Of a stretch of DNA of 64,000 bases, positions 47,924 to 56,691 are shown in pieces. The DNA is from Paramixta manurensis (GTDB taxonomy: Bacteria; Pseudomonadota; Gammaproteobacteria; Enterobacterales; Enterobacteriaceae), in contig NZ_CP054212.1 in NCBI RefSeq assembly GCF_013285385.1, positions 3,162,001-3,226,000 of the forward strand. Direction: 5' to 3'. Within the stretch, counting starts at the first letter, position 1, and every line of letters starts with the position of its first letter. The notes under the pieces are model-generated. The model was not told the DNA's origin, did not search any database, and saw nothing but the letters and a program-made list of their open reading frames with translations. A program made the translations under genes and the position numbers.

Positions 47924-49561
47924 ATGGCGAGTTATTACATCGGCGTTGACGTCGGAACCGGCAGTGCGCGTGCAGGCATCTTTGATATTCGTGGTCGGAT
48001 GATGGGCCAGGCCAGCCGGGAAATCGCAATTTATCGGCCGCAGGCCGACTTTGTGGAGCAATCTTCCGACAATATTTGGCAGGCCGTTTGTCAGGCCGTG
48101 CGTGATGCGATCAACCAAAGCAATATCAACCCGGTGCAGATTAAAGGACTGGGGTTTGATGCCACCTGTTCACTGGTGGTACTGGATAAAGAGGGCAAGC
48201 CACTGACCGTTAGCCCTTCAGGTCGTAGCGAGCAAAATATTATTGTCTGGATGGATCACCGCGCCATCGTGCAGGCCGAGCGGATTAACGCCACCCAGCA
48301 TCGGGTGCTGGATTACGTTGGCGGTATTATTTCGCCGGAAATGCAAACCCCGAAGTTGCTGTGGCTCAAGCAACATATGCCGAATACCTGGAAGAATATC
48401 GGTCACCTGTTTGACCTGCCTGATTTTCTCACCTGGCGCGCCACACAAGATGAAACGCGGTCGTTGTGTTCCACCGTCTGCAAATGGACCTATATGGGCC
48501 ATGAAGACCGCTGGGATGATAGCTATTTCCGCCAGATTGGCCTGGAGGATTTGCTGGAGCATGATGCCGCCAAAATGGGGCGTGAAGTGAAAACCATGGG
48601 CGAGCCGTTAGGCCACGGTCTGACGCAACGTGCCGCCAGTGAGCTAGGATTGCTGCCCGGCACTGCGGTCAGCGTATCGATTATTGATGCACATGCCGGC
48701 AGCCTTGGCACGCTTGGCGCCTCCGGCCCTTCCGGCGAGCACGCGGATTTTGATCGGCGCATCGCTCTGATCGGCGGCACCTCAACCGGTCATATGGCGA
48801 TATCCAAAGGGCCACGTTTTATTAAAGGTGTTTGGGGGCCGTACTTCTCGGCGGCGCTGCCTGACTTTTGGCTTAACGAGGGCGGGCAATCGGCAACCGG
48901 CGCACTGATTGACCATATGATCCAATCTCACCCTTGCTACGCCACGCTGCTGGAGCAGGCGACAAGCCTGGGCCGAACGATCTATGAAATGCTGAACGAT
49001 ATTCTGCGCAAACTGGCCGGGGAACCGGAGAAGATTGCTTTTTTGACGCGCGACATCCATATGCTGCCCTATTTCCACGGTAACCGCTCACCCCGCGCCA
49101 ACCCAAACTTGACCGGTATTCTTACCGGCTTAAAACTGTCGCGTACCGTGGAGGATATGGCGCTACATTATCTGGCGACCATTCAGGCTATTGCGCTGGG
49201 TACCCGGCATATTATTGAAACCATGAATCAAAGCGGCTATAGCATTGATACCATTATGGCTAGCGGCGGTGGTACTAAAAACCCGATTTTTGTTCAGGAA
49301 CATGCCAACGCAACCGGCTGCGCCATGTTGTTGCCGGAAGAGAGTGAGGCAATGCTGCTCGGCGGCGCGATGATGGGCACGGTAGCAGCAGGCGCTTATG
49401 ACAGTTTGCCGGAGGCGATGAATGCCATGAGTCGGATTGGTAAAACCGTGACGCCGCAGACCAATGAGATCAAGCAGTATTACGATCGTAAATATCGTGT
49501 GTTCCGCGAGATGTATCATGATCATATGAAATATCGCCAGATGATGCAGGAGAATGACTGA
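47924..49561 (+). CDS. FGGY-family pentulose kinase
   Basis: This is a cytoplasmic carbohydrate kinase of 545 aa, the size of the FGGY pentulose (D-ribulokinase-like) subfamily. The actin-like ATPase fold begins YYIGVDVGTGSARAGIFD (residues 4-21). VWMDHRA holds the substrate-binding region, ASGGGTKNPIFVQ is the C-terminal FGGY signature near residue 445, and LLGGAMMGTVAAGAY follows. GAGGGAAGAG precedes the ATG. No dehydrogenase or isomerase accompanies it, so the transporter probably brings in a ketopentose that the kinase phosphorylates directly; that substrate assignment is inference. Confidence 0.88.
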   Translation: MASYYIGVDVGTGSARAGIFDIRGRMMGQASREIAIYRPQADFVEQSSDNIWQAVCQAVRDAINQSNINPVQIKGLGFDATCSLVVLDKEGKPLTVSPSGRSEQNIIVWMDHRAIVQAERINATQHRVLDYVGGIISPEMQTPKLLWLKQHMPNTWKNIGHLFDLPDFLTWRATQDETRSLCSTVCKWTYMGHEDRWDDSYFRQIGLEDLLEHDAAKMGREVKTMGEPLGHGLTQRAASELGLLPGTAVSVSIIDAHAGSLGTLGASGPSGEHADFDRRIALIGGTSTGHMAISKGPRFIKGVWGPYFSAALPDFWLNEGGQSATGALIDHMIQSHPCYATLLEQATSLGRTIYEMLNDILRKLAGEPEKIAFLTRDIHMLPYFHGNRSPRANPNLTGILTGLKLSRTVEDMALHYLATIQAIALGTRHIIETMNQSGYSIDTIMASGGGTKNPIFVQEHANATGCAMLLPEESEAMLLGGAMMGTVAAGAYDSLPEAMNAMSRIGKTVTPQTNEIKQYYDRKYRVFREMYHDHMKYRQMMQEND

Positions 49562-49587
49562 CCGGCGTGATTAGGATTCAGGATCGG

Positions 49588-49607
49588 ACCAGGGAGGGTC
49601 TGGTTTT
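49588..49607 (+). terminator. Weak terminator after the kinase gene
   Basis: ACCAG-GGAGGGT-CTGGT is followed by TTT; the stem can extend by two G-U pairs. It lies 26 bp after the kinase stop. Confidence 0.45.
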
Positions 49608-49624
49608 GGTCACCCGAATGCGTG

Positions 49625-49963
49625 TTAAATGCGCGATAACTCTGTTGAATAGCCGGTAGCTTGCATATATTCCAGCAGGCGCTGCTTAACCATATCCAGC
49701 CATGCCTGAGCAGTAAGATCCCATCGTTGCGGAGCAAATTCGCCATCATAGCGAACCTGCAAAACCTCAATCCTGTCTGTCTGCGCTTCCAGTTCCAATA
49801 GATTCGCCAGTAACATGCGCAGACAGAACTCTGACGACGTCGTCAAATATTCATTAAGCAGAGTATTAAGATCGCAATTCTCATCGAAAATGTCACAGTC
49901 CTGCCCAAAATAGATCAAGATAAGATTATCTAACTCGCATGTTTTATCTATGTTTGTGTCCAT
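49625..49963 (-). CDS. CdiI-like immunity protein
   Basis: This is a small acidic cytoplasmic protein of 112 aa resembling contact-dependent growth inhibition immunity proteins of the CdiI_2 type. Visible family features are the N-terminal ELDNLILIYFGQDCDIFDE (Y-F-x-Q-D-x-D pattern) and the C-terminal YDGEFAPQRWDLTAQAWLDMV helix region. It would bind and neutralise a cognate toxin domain. AAGGAG lies 6 bp before the ATG. It is the second gene after a toxin-like protein on the same strand, the usual toxin-then-immunity order. Family assignment is by eye, and no large CdiA or Rhs gene is nearby. Confidence 0.65.
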   Translation of the reverse strand: MDTNIDKTCELDNLILIYFGQDCDIFDENCDLNTLLNEYLTTSSEFCLRMLLANLLELEAQTDRIEVLQVRYDGEFAPQRWDLTAQAWLDMVKQRLLEYMQATGYSTELSRI

Positions 49964-50044
49964 CCCTTTCTCCTTAAGGCACCGGAAATGCCGTTACAAC
50001 AAAATATGTTTTATTCCCATGTTTTTTTGCTTCCAATATTACCC

Positions 50045-50515
50045 TTACTGAGTAAGTTTTTTTACCATGGGATTTCCCTTATCTACATATCTTCCGGTTG
50101 AAAAGTAGAAACGCTGATCAAGACGTATCCTGGAGCCTGGCTGCATGTATTTTAAGGCATTTTCAAGCTGTAGACGCTTCATTGACAATACTTCTGACTT
50201 CGCTGCCGCAATCTCCGCAAGTCGCGCCGTCGCGGTATCCGTCTTACGACCGGTCAGAACTTGCTGAAACGCTGTATTCAGCGTATCAAGGCTATGAGCC
50301 CCGACCACTACGCATCCGGCTTTCGTAATCATCGTGGGTTCCGGCACAATACAAAGTATTCCGGCACCGAATATTTCAACCACGCCGCCAATAACGCCGA
50401 GCCCGCCCCATAAACGGTTACTCATAGTTTCACCAGAACTGACATTTTTTCTGCGTAAAATAGCGGTCATTTGCACAGGTGAAAGCGCGACCGTCAATCC
50501 TTCATCTTGATTCAT
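50045..50515 (-). CDS. Orphan toxin-like protein, probably truncated polymorphic toxin
   Basis: This is a 156-aa protein. Residues 1-30 carry LSPVQMTAILRRKNVSSGET, and residues 37-85 form a glycine-rich hydrophobic hairpin (GGLGVIGGVVEIFGAGILC, then PEPTMITKAGCVVVGAHSLD). As I recall, this arrangement precedes C-terminal toxin domains in enterobacterial polymorphic toxins. After TGRKTDTATARLAEIAAAKS the expected long linker is missing and only a short basic tail remains (about residues 108-156), suggesting an internal deletion or a very small effector domain. AAGGA lies 6 bp before the ATG. The CdiI-like gene follows after 81 bp. Function is inference. Confidence 0.55.
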   Translation of the reverse strand: MNQDEGLTVALSPVQMTAILRRKNVSSGETMSNRLWGGLGVIGGVVEIFGAGILCIVPEPTMITKAGCVVVGAHSLDTLNTAFQQVLTGRKTDTATARLAEIAAAKSEVLSMKRLQLENALKYMQPGSRIRLDQRFYFSTGRYVDKGNPMVKKLTQ

Positions 50516-50633
50516 AACAATTCCTTTTGTTCAACATCCTACTCTCCGCCTAACCTACCACCTCCTTATTCCCCTGTAATTAGTAATGCTATTAACGCCA
50601 CTTATAAAAAACATTTTTGGATGCTTAAAATGC

Positions 50634-50666
50634 AAAAAGGGGCACGTTCAACACGCGCCCCTTTTT
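50634..50666. terminator. Bidirectional terminator after fabB
   Basis: AAAAAGGGGC (50634-50643) and GCCCCTTTTT (50657-50666) are perfect complements, with A and T runs at the outer ends. It lies 17 bp past the fabB stop on the minus strand. Confidence 0.9.
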
Positions 50667-50683
50667 ACTGACTTTATTTCTTA

Positions 50684-51901
50684 TTACTGATATTTACGCA
50701 TTGTCAGCGTGGCGTTAGTGCCGCCAAAACCGAAGCTATTCGACATCACGGTAGTCAGCTTTTTCTCGGTCGGTTTAGTGACGATATTCAGGCCTTCACC
50801 CGCCGGATCGAGTTGCTCAACGTTAATGCTCGGCGCAACAAAACCATGCTCCAGCATTAGCAACGTATAGATAGCTTCCTGCACACCCGCCGCGCCCAGT
50901 GAGTGACCCGTCATCGCTTTGGTCGCTGAAATGGCCGGCGTATTATCGCCAAAGACTTCACGAATCGCGCCCAACTCTTTCACATCGCCCACCGGCGTTG
51001 ATGTACCGTGAGAGTTAAGATAATCAATCGGTGTGTCTACGCCCTGCATCGCCATCTTCATACAACGCACCGCGCCCTCGCCAGACGGCGCAACCATGTC
51101 CGCGCCATCAGACGTCGCGCCATAGCCAACGATTTCCGCATAGATATGCGCACCACGCGCCAACGCGTGCTCCAGCTCTTCAACCACCACCATACCGCCG
51201 CCGCCTGCGATCACAAACCCATCGCGCTCGGTATCATAAGTACGGGAGGCTTTTTCTGGCGCATCATTATACTTCGTTGACAACGCGCCCATGGCATCAA
51301 ACTCACAGGCCATTTCCCAGCACAGCTCTTCACCGCCACCGGCGAAAACCACATCTTGCTTACCCAGTTGAATTTGCTCAACCGCATTCCCGATGCAGTG
51401 CGCGGAGGTCGCACAGGCGGAACTGATAGAATAGTTAACGCCATGAATTTTAAACGGCGTCGCCAGACAAGCGGAAACGCCAGACGCCATCGCTTTGGTG
51501 ACCACATAAGGCCCCACGGCTTTCAGCCCGCGCGGGCTACGCATCGCGTCAGCGCCAAATACTTGAAAACGCGGAGAGCCGCCGCCGGAACCTGCAATCA
51601 GGCCAACGCGCGGGTTGTTCTGATACTGTTCGTCGGTCAAACCGGAATCTTTAACCGCCTGTTCCATGGAGAGATAAGCATAAATTGACGCATCACTCAT
51701 AAAACGCACGATTTTGCGATCAATGAGGCCGGTGGTATCCAGTTTAACGTTACCCCAGACGTGACTACGCATGCCGGAGTCTTTCATTTCCTGAGAGAAG
51801 GTAATGCCAGAGCGGCCTTCACGCAGAGATGCCAGCACCTCTTCCTGGTTATTACCAATGCTGGAAACGATACCCAGGCCAGTAATCACTGCACGTTTCA
51901 T
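50684..51901 (-). CDS. fabB: Beta-ketoacyl-ACP synthase I FabB
   Basis: FabB elongates acyl chains in fatty acid synthesis and is needed for unsaturated fatty acids. It is 405 aa (E. coli 406). The catalytic cysteine is in SISSACATSAHCIGNA near residue 163, the two histidines are in NSHGTSTPVGD and KAMTGHSLGAAG, and GFGGTNATL ends the thiolase fold. The promoter region carries FabR- and FadR-type sites, matching E. coli, where FadR activates and FabR represses fabB. Confidence 0.97.
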   Translation of the reverse strand: MKRAVITGLGIVSSIGNNQEEVLASLREGRSGITFSQEMKDSGMRSHVWGNVKLDTTGLIDRKIVRFMSDASIYAYLSMEQAVKDSGLTDEQYQNNPRVGLIAGSGGGSPRFQVFGADAMRSPRGLKAVGPYVVTKAMASGVSACLATPFKIHGVNYSISSACATSAHCIGNAVEQIQLGKQDVVFAGGGEELCWEMACEFDAMGALSTKYNDAPEKASRTYDTERDGFVIAGGGGMVVVEELEHALARGAHIYAEIVGYGATSDGADMVAPSGEGAVRCMKMAMQGVDTPIDYLNSHGTSTPVGDVKELGAIREVFGDNTPAISATKAMTGHSLGAAGVQEAIYTLLMLEHGFVAPSINVEQLDPAGEGLNIVTKPTEKKLTTVMSNSFGFGGTNATLTMRKYQ

Positions 51902-51945
51902 TAAAATACCTCTTCCACTTCAAATTAGGAGTCGACGTGCACTCT

Positions 51946-51963
51946 AGCTTACACTTGTACGCC
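51946..51963. promoter_or_regulatory. FabR site at the fabB promoter
   Basis: AGCTTACACTTGTACGCC is a near-palindrome of the AGCGTACA...TACGCT type bound by FabR, the repressor of unsaturated fatty acid synthesis. It lies 45 bp upstream of the fabB start codon. Confidence 0.7.
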
Positions 51964-51964
51964 G

Positions 51965-51981
51965 AACAAGTCCGATCAGCG
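51965..51981. promoter_or_regulatory. FadR site at the fabB promoter
   Basis: On the minus strand CGCTGATCGGACTTGTT matches the FadR consensus A-N-CTGGTCCGAC-NN-GTT at 12 of 15 defined positions. It lies directly upstream of the FabR site, the position of FadR activation of fabB in E. coli. Confidence 0.75.
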
Positions 51982-52057
51982 TTTTACTTTTGTAAATTTG
52001 CGTCATGTGACTTAGCTCGCTAAAATCGCGGCACTGCCTGATTAACGAGCCATTCCC

Positions 52058-54067
52058 GTGAAGTTATCCCCGATTGAGCACGCCAAACTTGCCTGGAATG
52101 ATCGGGGTACACCTGTATCCCGAGAATTCGATGATGTCTATTTTTCCAACCAAAACGGGCTTGAAGAGACGCGTTACGTATTTCTTGACGGTAATCAGCT
52201 TCCCGCGCGTTTCAGCCAACATCCGCGCGATCTCTTTATTGCCGCAGAAACCGGCTTTGGTACCGGATTAAACTTCCTCACGCTTTGGCAAGCGTTCGAC
52301 CACTTCCAGCGCGCTCAGCCGCAGGCGCCATTACAGCGTTTACATTTTATTAGCTGCGAGAAATTCCCCCTCACCGCCGAAGACCTCGCCGCCGCCCACG
52401 CCCATTGGCCAGAGCTGGCTGATTACGCCAAGCAACTACAGGCACAGTGGCCGGTCGCCCTGCCCGGTTGCCATCGTTTACTGCTGGATGGCGGGCGTAT
52501 TACGCTCGATCTGTGGTTTGGCGATATTAACCAACTTATTGATACCTTTGATGACAGTCTTAATCGCCAAGTCGATGCCTGGTTTTTAGATGGTTTCGCA
52601 CCGGCAAAAAATCCGGATATGTGGACACCGGCGTTGTTTCAAAGCATGGCGCGCCTAGCGCGAGAAGGCGCAACGTTGGCGACCTTTACCGCCGCCGGTT
52701 TTGTGCGCCGTGGGTTGCAGGAGGCCGGGTTTAACATACAGAAACGCAAAGGGTTTGGGCAGAAGCGCGAAATGTTAGTCGGCCACCTGGTTGCGGCGCC
52801 ATCGCTAGCCGCGCGTGCGCCGTGGTATGCCCGCCCGGCCGCCAGCATCGGCGATTACGCGATTATTGGCGGCGGTGTCGCCAGTGCGTTATTAGCGCTG
52901 GCCCTGCTACGTCGGGGTAAAAGTGTCACACTCTACTGTCGTGATGCGGCGGCGGCGCGTAACGCTTCCGGTAACCGTCAGGGCGCGCTCTATCCGCTGA
53001 TTCATCATCAGGACGCGGCTATTCAACACTTTTTCCCTGCCGCCTTTACCTTCGCACGTCGGCTCTATGACACGCTACCAGTTGAATATGAACACGCCTG
53101 GTGCGGCGTAACCCAACTTAGCTGGGATGATAAAAGCGCCGCGAAAATCGCTAAGATGCTTAGCACCGGCCTGCCGCCAGAAATCGCTTACGCTGTTGAC
53201 CAGAAACAGGCGGAGAGATTGTCTGGCGTGGAAACCGGATGCGGCGGCATACATTATCCGCATGGCGGCTGGCTCTCGCCGTCCGAATTAACCACCGCCG
53301 CGATTGCGTTGGCGCAGCAACGTGGGTTACGCATTCATTGGTTGCATCAACTTGATGCCGTGGAGCCACAGGAAGACAGTTGGCGTTTGCAATTTTCTGC
53401 AGGAAACGACGCGCGGCACACTACGGTGATCCTTGCCAGCGGGCACCACATCGCCAGCCTGCCGCAAAGTGAGCAATTGCCGGTCTACCCGGTAAGTGGG
53501 CAAGTGAGCCACATTCCGACCGGCCCGGCGCTGAGCGCCTTAAAACAGGTATTATGTTACGACGGTTATTTAACCCCGGTCAGTTCGCGCTTTGGCACCC
53601 ATTGTATCGGCGCCAGCTATCATCGCGGTGACACCACCACCGACTACCGCGAAACCGACCAGCAAGAAAATCGCGCGCGTCTATTACACTGCCTGCCCGA
53701 TAGCGCCTGGCCGCAGTCGGTCGATGTTAGCGAACGTCAGGCACGCTGTGGCGTGCGCTGTGCAACGCGCGATCATCTGCCGATGGTTGGCGCGCTGCCA
53801 GACTATGCCCGCACGCTCACGCAATATCAAACCTTGCCCCACCAGCGTGAGCGCGGCGAAGATATTGCCAACGCGCCGGTCTGGAAAAATCTCTTTGTGT
53901 TGGGCGCGCTGGGTTCACGTGGTTTATGCAGTGCGCCGCTGGCGGCAGAGATCCTCGCGGCGCAGATGTGCGGCGAACCGATTCCACTGGATGGTGCAAC
54001 GCTGGCGGCGCTGAATCCAAACCGTTACTGGCTGAGAAAGTTATTAAAGGGAAAACCGGTCGAATAG
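52058..54067 (+). CDS. mnmC: Bifunctional tRNA 5-methylaminomethyl-2-thiouridine synthase MnmC
   Basis: MnmC completes mnm5s2U34 in the wobble position of several tRNAs. It is 669 aa (E. coli 668). The N-terminal methyltransferase domain (about residues 1-245) has AETGFGTGLNFLTLW as its SAM motif and DAWFLDGFAPAKNPDMW as the catalytic block. The C-terminal FAD-dependent oxidase domain starts YAIIGGGVASALLALALLRRG near residue 265 and ends near ALGSRGLCSAPLAAEILAAQM (shown in part). It starts with GTG at 52058. It is divergent from fabB and convergent with yfcL. Confidence 0.95.
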   Translation: MKLSPIEHAKLAWNDRGTPVSREFDDVYFSNQNGLEETRYVFLDGNQLPARFSQHPRDLFIAAETGFGTGLNFLTLWQAFDHFQRAQPQAPLQRLHFISCEKFPLTAEDLAAAHAHWPELADYAKQLQAQWPVALPGCHRLLLDGGRITLDLWFGDINQLIDTFDDSLNRQVDAWFLDGFAPAKNPDMWTPALFQSMARLAREGATLATFTAAGFVRRGLQEAGFNIQKRKGFGQKREMLVGHLVAAPSLAARAPWYARPAASIGDYAIIGGGVASALLALALLRRGKSVTLYCRDAAAARNASGNRQGALYPLIHHQDAAIQHFFPAAFTFARRLYDTLPVEYEHAWCGVTQLSWDDKSAAKIAKMLSTGLPPEIAYAVDQKQAERLSGVETGCGGIHYPHGGWLSPSELTTAAIALAQQRGLRIHWLHQLDAVEPQEDSWRLQFSAGNDARHTTVILASGHHIASLPQSEQLPVYPVSGQVSHIPTGPALSALKQVLCYDGYLTPVSSRFGTHCIGASYHRGDTTTDYRETDQQENRARLLHCLPDSAWPQSVDVSERQARCGVRCATRDHLPMVGALPDYARTLTQYQTLPHQRERGEDIANAPVWKNLFVLGALGSRGLCSAPLAAEILAAQMCGEPIPLDGATLAALNPNRYWLRKLLKGKPVE

Positions 54068-54078
54068 AGAAAACATAG

Positions 54079-54103
54079 CGCGGGCGGCAGAGCGCCGCCC
54101 GCG
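54079..54103. terminator. Terminator between mnmC and yfcL
   Basis: CGCGGGCGGC (54079-54088) and GCCGCCCGCG (54094-54103) pair around a 5-base loop. On the minus strand the hairpin is followed by CTATGTTTTC. It serves convergent mnmC and the yfcL end of the prmB-yfcL cluster. Confidence 0.7.
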
Positions 54104-54114
54104 GGGGAAATAAA

Positions 54115-54396
54115 TCAGGCGGACTGCCGGGCCTGCAAAAACAGATTATCCCACATGCCAATCACCAGCGCCTGATCGCGCGGCGAAAGTTCGCCTGCCG
54201 CAATGGCATTTTGCAAACTGTTCTGCACCTGAATCTGTAGCGCTTCCGGCGTGTGATTGCCAGACTGCTCAATTTCAGCAACCGCCAGCGTGAGGTGACC
54301 GCGCAGATAACCGCTGGCAAACAGCTCATCGTCACTGGCGTGCTCAACCATATCGTCAATCAGGGCCAGAATACGCGACTCAAATTCTGCGATCAT
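54115..54396 (-). CDS. yfcL: YfcL family protein
   Basis: This is a small cytoplasmic protein of 93 aa (E. coli 92), mostly helical and acidic (EFESRILALIDDMVEHASDD). No enzymatic motif is visible and its role is unknown. Family assignment is based on length, sequence and position after epmC. It is the last gene of a minus-strand run that begins at prmB. A GC-rich terminator follows at 54079-54103. Confidence 0.9.
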   Translation of the reverse strand: MIAEFESRILALIDDMVEHASDDELFASGYLRGHLTLAVAEIEQSGNHTPEALQIQVQNSLQNAIAAGELSPRDQALVIGMWDNLFLQARQSA

Positions 54397-54428
54397 GTCT
54401 CTTCCTCTTCTTCAAATTCACCCTCCGT

Positions 54429-54980
54429 TCAGCACGCATCTTCCGGCCAGGAAAATTGTGCCGCCGTCAGCGGAGGCGTTGAGTAAAATGCGCGAAGCGC
54501 TTCAATTAAACGTGCCGGGCGAGCGGGAATGCCCTTTTCCAGGTAAACCATCACCTGCGCATGAACTTTGCGCTGAAACGCGACACGATCGGGCTCACAA
54601 TCTCCGCTGAGATTGTCACAACTTACGTTGAAGGGGAAGCCTGCCGCGACGCAAAACAACCATTCCAGAGCCTGCGGTTTAATTTCTACCTGTTCAAACT
54701 GACTTTGCGTTTGCGCATCGCGCCCATCCGGGCAATACCAGTAGCCAAAATCCTCTAATTTGCGGCGTTCGGCACCGGCAATACACCAGTGGGAAATTTC
54801 ATGTAATGCGCTGGCATAAAAACCGTGAGCGAACACAATTCGATTCCACGGCGATTCATCATCAGCCGGAAGATAAATCGGTTCGTCATCGCCTTTAATT
54901 AGACGGGTCTGAAAATCGTCGCTAAAACAGCGATCGAATAAGGTTATTAAATCTTGGTAACGGTGTGTTGTAGCGATCAT
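54429..54980 (-). CDS. epmC: Elongation factor P hydroxylase EpmC
   Basis: EpmC hydroxylates the beta-lysylated lysine of elongation factor P, the last step after EpmA and EpmB. It is 183 aa from 54980 (E. coli 182). The conserved core is FAHGFYASALHEISHWCIAG, with HEISH as a probable metal-binding site, then DFGYWYCPDGRDAQTQSQFE and VKPQALEW in the equivalent form IKPQALEW. The frame opens four codons earlier (ATG at 54992), and neither start has a clear Shine-Dalgarno; 54980 aligns best with E. coli. Confidence 0.92.
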   Translation of the reverse strand: MIATTHRYQDLITLFDRCFSDDFQTRLIKGDDEPIYLPADDESPWNRIVFAHGFYASALHEISHWCIAGAERRKLEDFGYWYCPDGRDAQTQSQFEQVEIKPQALEWLFCVAAGFPFNVSCDNLSGDCEPDRVAFQRKVHAQVMVYLEKGIPARPARLIEALRAFYSTPPLTAAQFSWPEDAC

Positions 54981-55053
54981 TTTATTATTCATGGCGTAAA
55001 AAAACGCGCAATTGTCGCATTAACGCCCGCCGGTTTCGAGTACTATTCTGCAC

Positions 55054-55854
55054 TTATAGCAGATGGGTAAACCACGCGGCAATCTGCGTGCCGTAATTGT
55101 CATACAGCAGCTTACTGCTCATCACCGCTGAGACGATGACCACCATTGGACGGATCAGTTTCTGCCCACGGCTCAGCACCATATGCGCCCCAAGCCGCGC
55201 GCCAATAATCGCGCCAACCAGCATGATTAAACCGGTGCCCCACACCACCTTACCGCCAAACATAAAGAACAGCAGGCTGCCAATATTAGAAGTGAAGTTA
55301 AGAATTTTGGCATGGGCGGTAGATTTCGCCAGGTTATAGCCACACAGCGTCACAAAGGCCAGCGCATAAAATGAACCGGCGCCAGGGCCAAAAAAACCGT
55401 CATAAAACCCTACGCAACCACCCGCAACCAAGGCAAACGGCAAACCATGCAGACGCCGCACCCGATCATCCTCACCGAGACGCGGCATCAATAAAAAATA
55501 GACCCCGATGCCGATAATTAATAACGGCAGTACCTGACGTAAAAACTCAGCCTGAATATGCTGAACCAGCGTCGCTCCGGCAATCGCGCCCAAAAAGGTC
55601 ATGGCGATATTCAGCCGCTGTTCGCGCAACTTCACCGCGCCACGCCGAATAAAATAGAGACTGGCAGAGAAGGAGCCGCCAACCGATTGCAGTTTATTGG
55701 TCGCCAGCGTTTGGGCGGGCGATAGCCCGGCGGCCAATAACGCCGGAACGGTTAACAACCCGCCGCCACCGGCGATCGAATCAATAAAGGCCGCCAGTAC
55801 GGCGACCAGAAACAGCACCCCGACGACCGCCGGGCTGACAACAAACCAGTCCAT
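55054..55854 (-). CDS. yfcA: TauE/SafE-family membrane transporter YfcA
   Basis: This is an inner-membrane protein of 266 aa (E. coli 269) with about eight hydrophobic segments in the TauE/SafE (sulfite/anion exporter) fold. AFIDSIAGGGGLLTVPALLAAG near residue 24 and GGCVGFYDGFFGPGAGSFYA near residue 145 are the two repeated glycine-rich family motifs (shown in part). The substrate is unknown, with organosulfur anions typical for the family. It follows mepA after 8 bp and is probably cotranscribed with it. Confidence 0.92.
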   Translation of the reverse strand: MDWFVVSPAVVGVLFLVAVLAAFIDSIAGGGGLLTVPALLAAGLSPAQTLATNKLQSVGGSFSASLYFIRRGAVKLREQRLNIAMTFLGAIAGATLVQHIQAEFLRQVLPLLIIGIGVYFLLMPRLGEDDRVRRLHGLPFALVAGGCVGFYDGFFGPGAGSFYALAFVTLCGYNLAKSTAHAKILNFTSNIGSLLFFMFGGKVVWGTGLIMLVGAIIGARLGAHMVLSRGQKLIRPMVVIVSAVMSSKLLYDNYGTQIAAWFTHLL

Positions 55855-55862
55855 CCCGCTTC

Positions 55863-56687
55863 CTATAGTAAATGTTTATCCAGTAGCGCCTGACAGGATG
55901 GCGGCAACGGTGGCGGTGTGCGTTTAACCGGTGCCCCACTTTTCGGTGGCGGCGGCAAAAACCAGCTTTGTAATTCCGCGCCACAGCCATCGCCCGGCGG
56001 CGGCGGCGGTTGATCGATACATTCGCGGCTCTCTGGCGGGCAGCGTAGGCGCACATGCATATGGGCGCGGTGCCCAAACCACGGGCGCACTTTACGTAAC
56101 CAGTCGCGATCGCTACCGGCATCGGCGCACAGTTGCTGTTTAATCGCCGGGCTAACAAAAATACGCGTAACCTCGTTATCTTTTGCCGCCACTTTCACCA
56201 AGCTGTCAATTTCCGGCCGCCAGTGACGCGCCACCACCTGTTTACCGTTCGCCGACACCAGATCGAGCGGCTGGGGTTTTAACAACATTTGCTCGCTCCA
56301 GCGCGTTTTAGGTAATTGCAGCCAAATATCGACATCCAACCCCGACTGATGGCTGGCATGGCCGCTACTAAAACGCCCACCCGCCGCCATCCCCATATCG
56401 CCAATTAACACTTGGCCCAACCCCAGTTGATGGATTTGGGTACTCAGGCGCTGAATAAACAGAATCAAATCGGGATGACCATAAAAACGACGCTGATCCT
56501 GACGCATAACCTGATAGTCCGGCGCTTCCAGCGGCAACGGACGCGCGCCGATAATGCAACCGTTAGCAAACGCGCCAATTGACTGCGCTGGCCCGGCGAT
56601 CGGTTGGCGGATGCTCTGCCACGGCGTCGCCGCCAGCGCGGCGGCCGAAAACACTAGCGCAGAGAGTGTAATCAGGATCTTTTTCAT
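55863..56687 (-). CDS. mepA: Penicillin-insensitive murein DD-endopeptidase MepA
   Basis: MepA cleaves D-alanyl-meso-diaminopimelyl cross-links of peptidoglycan in the periplasm. It is 274 aa, as in E. coli. A Sec signal peptide covers about residues 1-19. Zinc-binding residues of the LAS/M74 fold are visible in SSGHASHQSGLDVDIWLQL and in GHRAHMHVRLRCP; DAGSDRDWLRKVRPWFGH is the block before the second site. The C-terminal tail is proline-rich (PPPPPGDG, PPPPK). It lies 4 bp after aroC, as in the E. coli prmB-aroC-mepA-yfcA unit. Confidence 0.95.
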   Translation of the reverse strand: MKKILITLSALVFSAAALAATPWQSIRQPIAGPAQSIGAFANGCIIGARPLPLEAPDYQVMRQDQRRFYGHPDLILFIQRLSTQIHQLGLGQVLIGDMGMAAGGRFSSGHASHQSGLDVDIWLQLPKTRWSEQMLLKPQPLDLVSANGKQVVARHWRPEIDSLVKVAAKDNEVTRIFVSPAIKQQLCADAGSDRDWLRKVRPWFGHRAHMHVRLRCPPESRECIDQPPPPPGDGCGAELQSWFLPPPPKSGAPVKRTPPPLPPSCQALLDKHLL

Positions 56688-56691
56688 CGCA

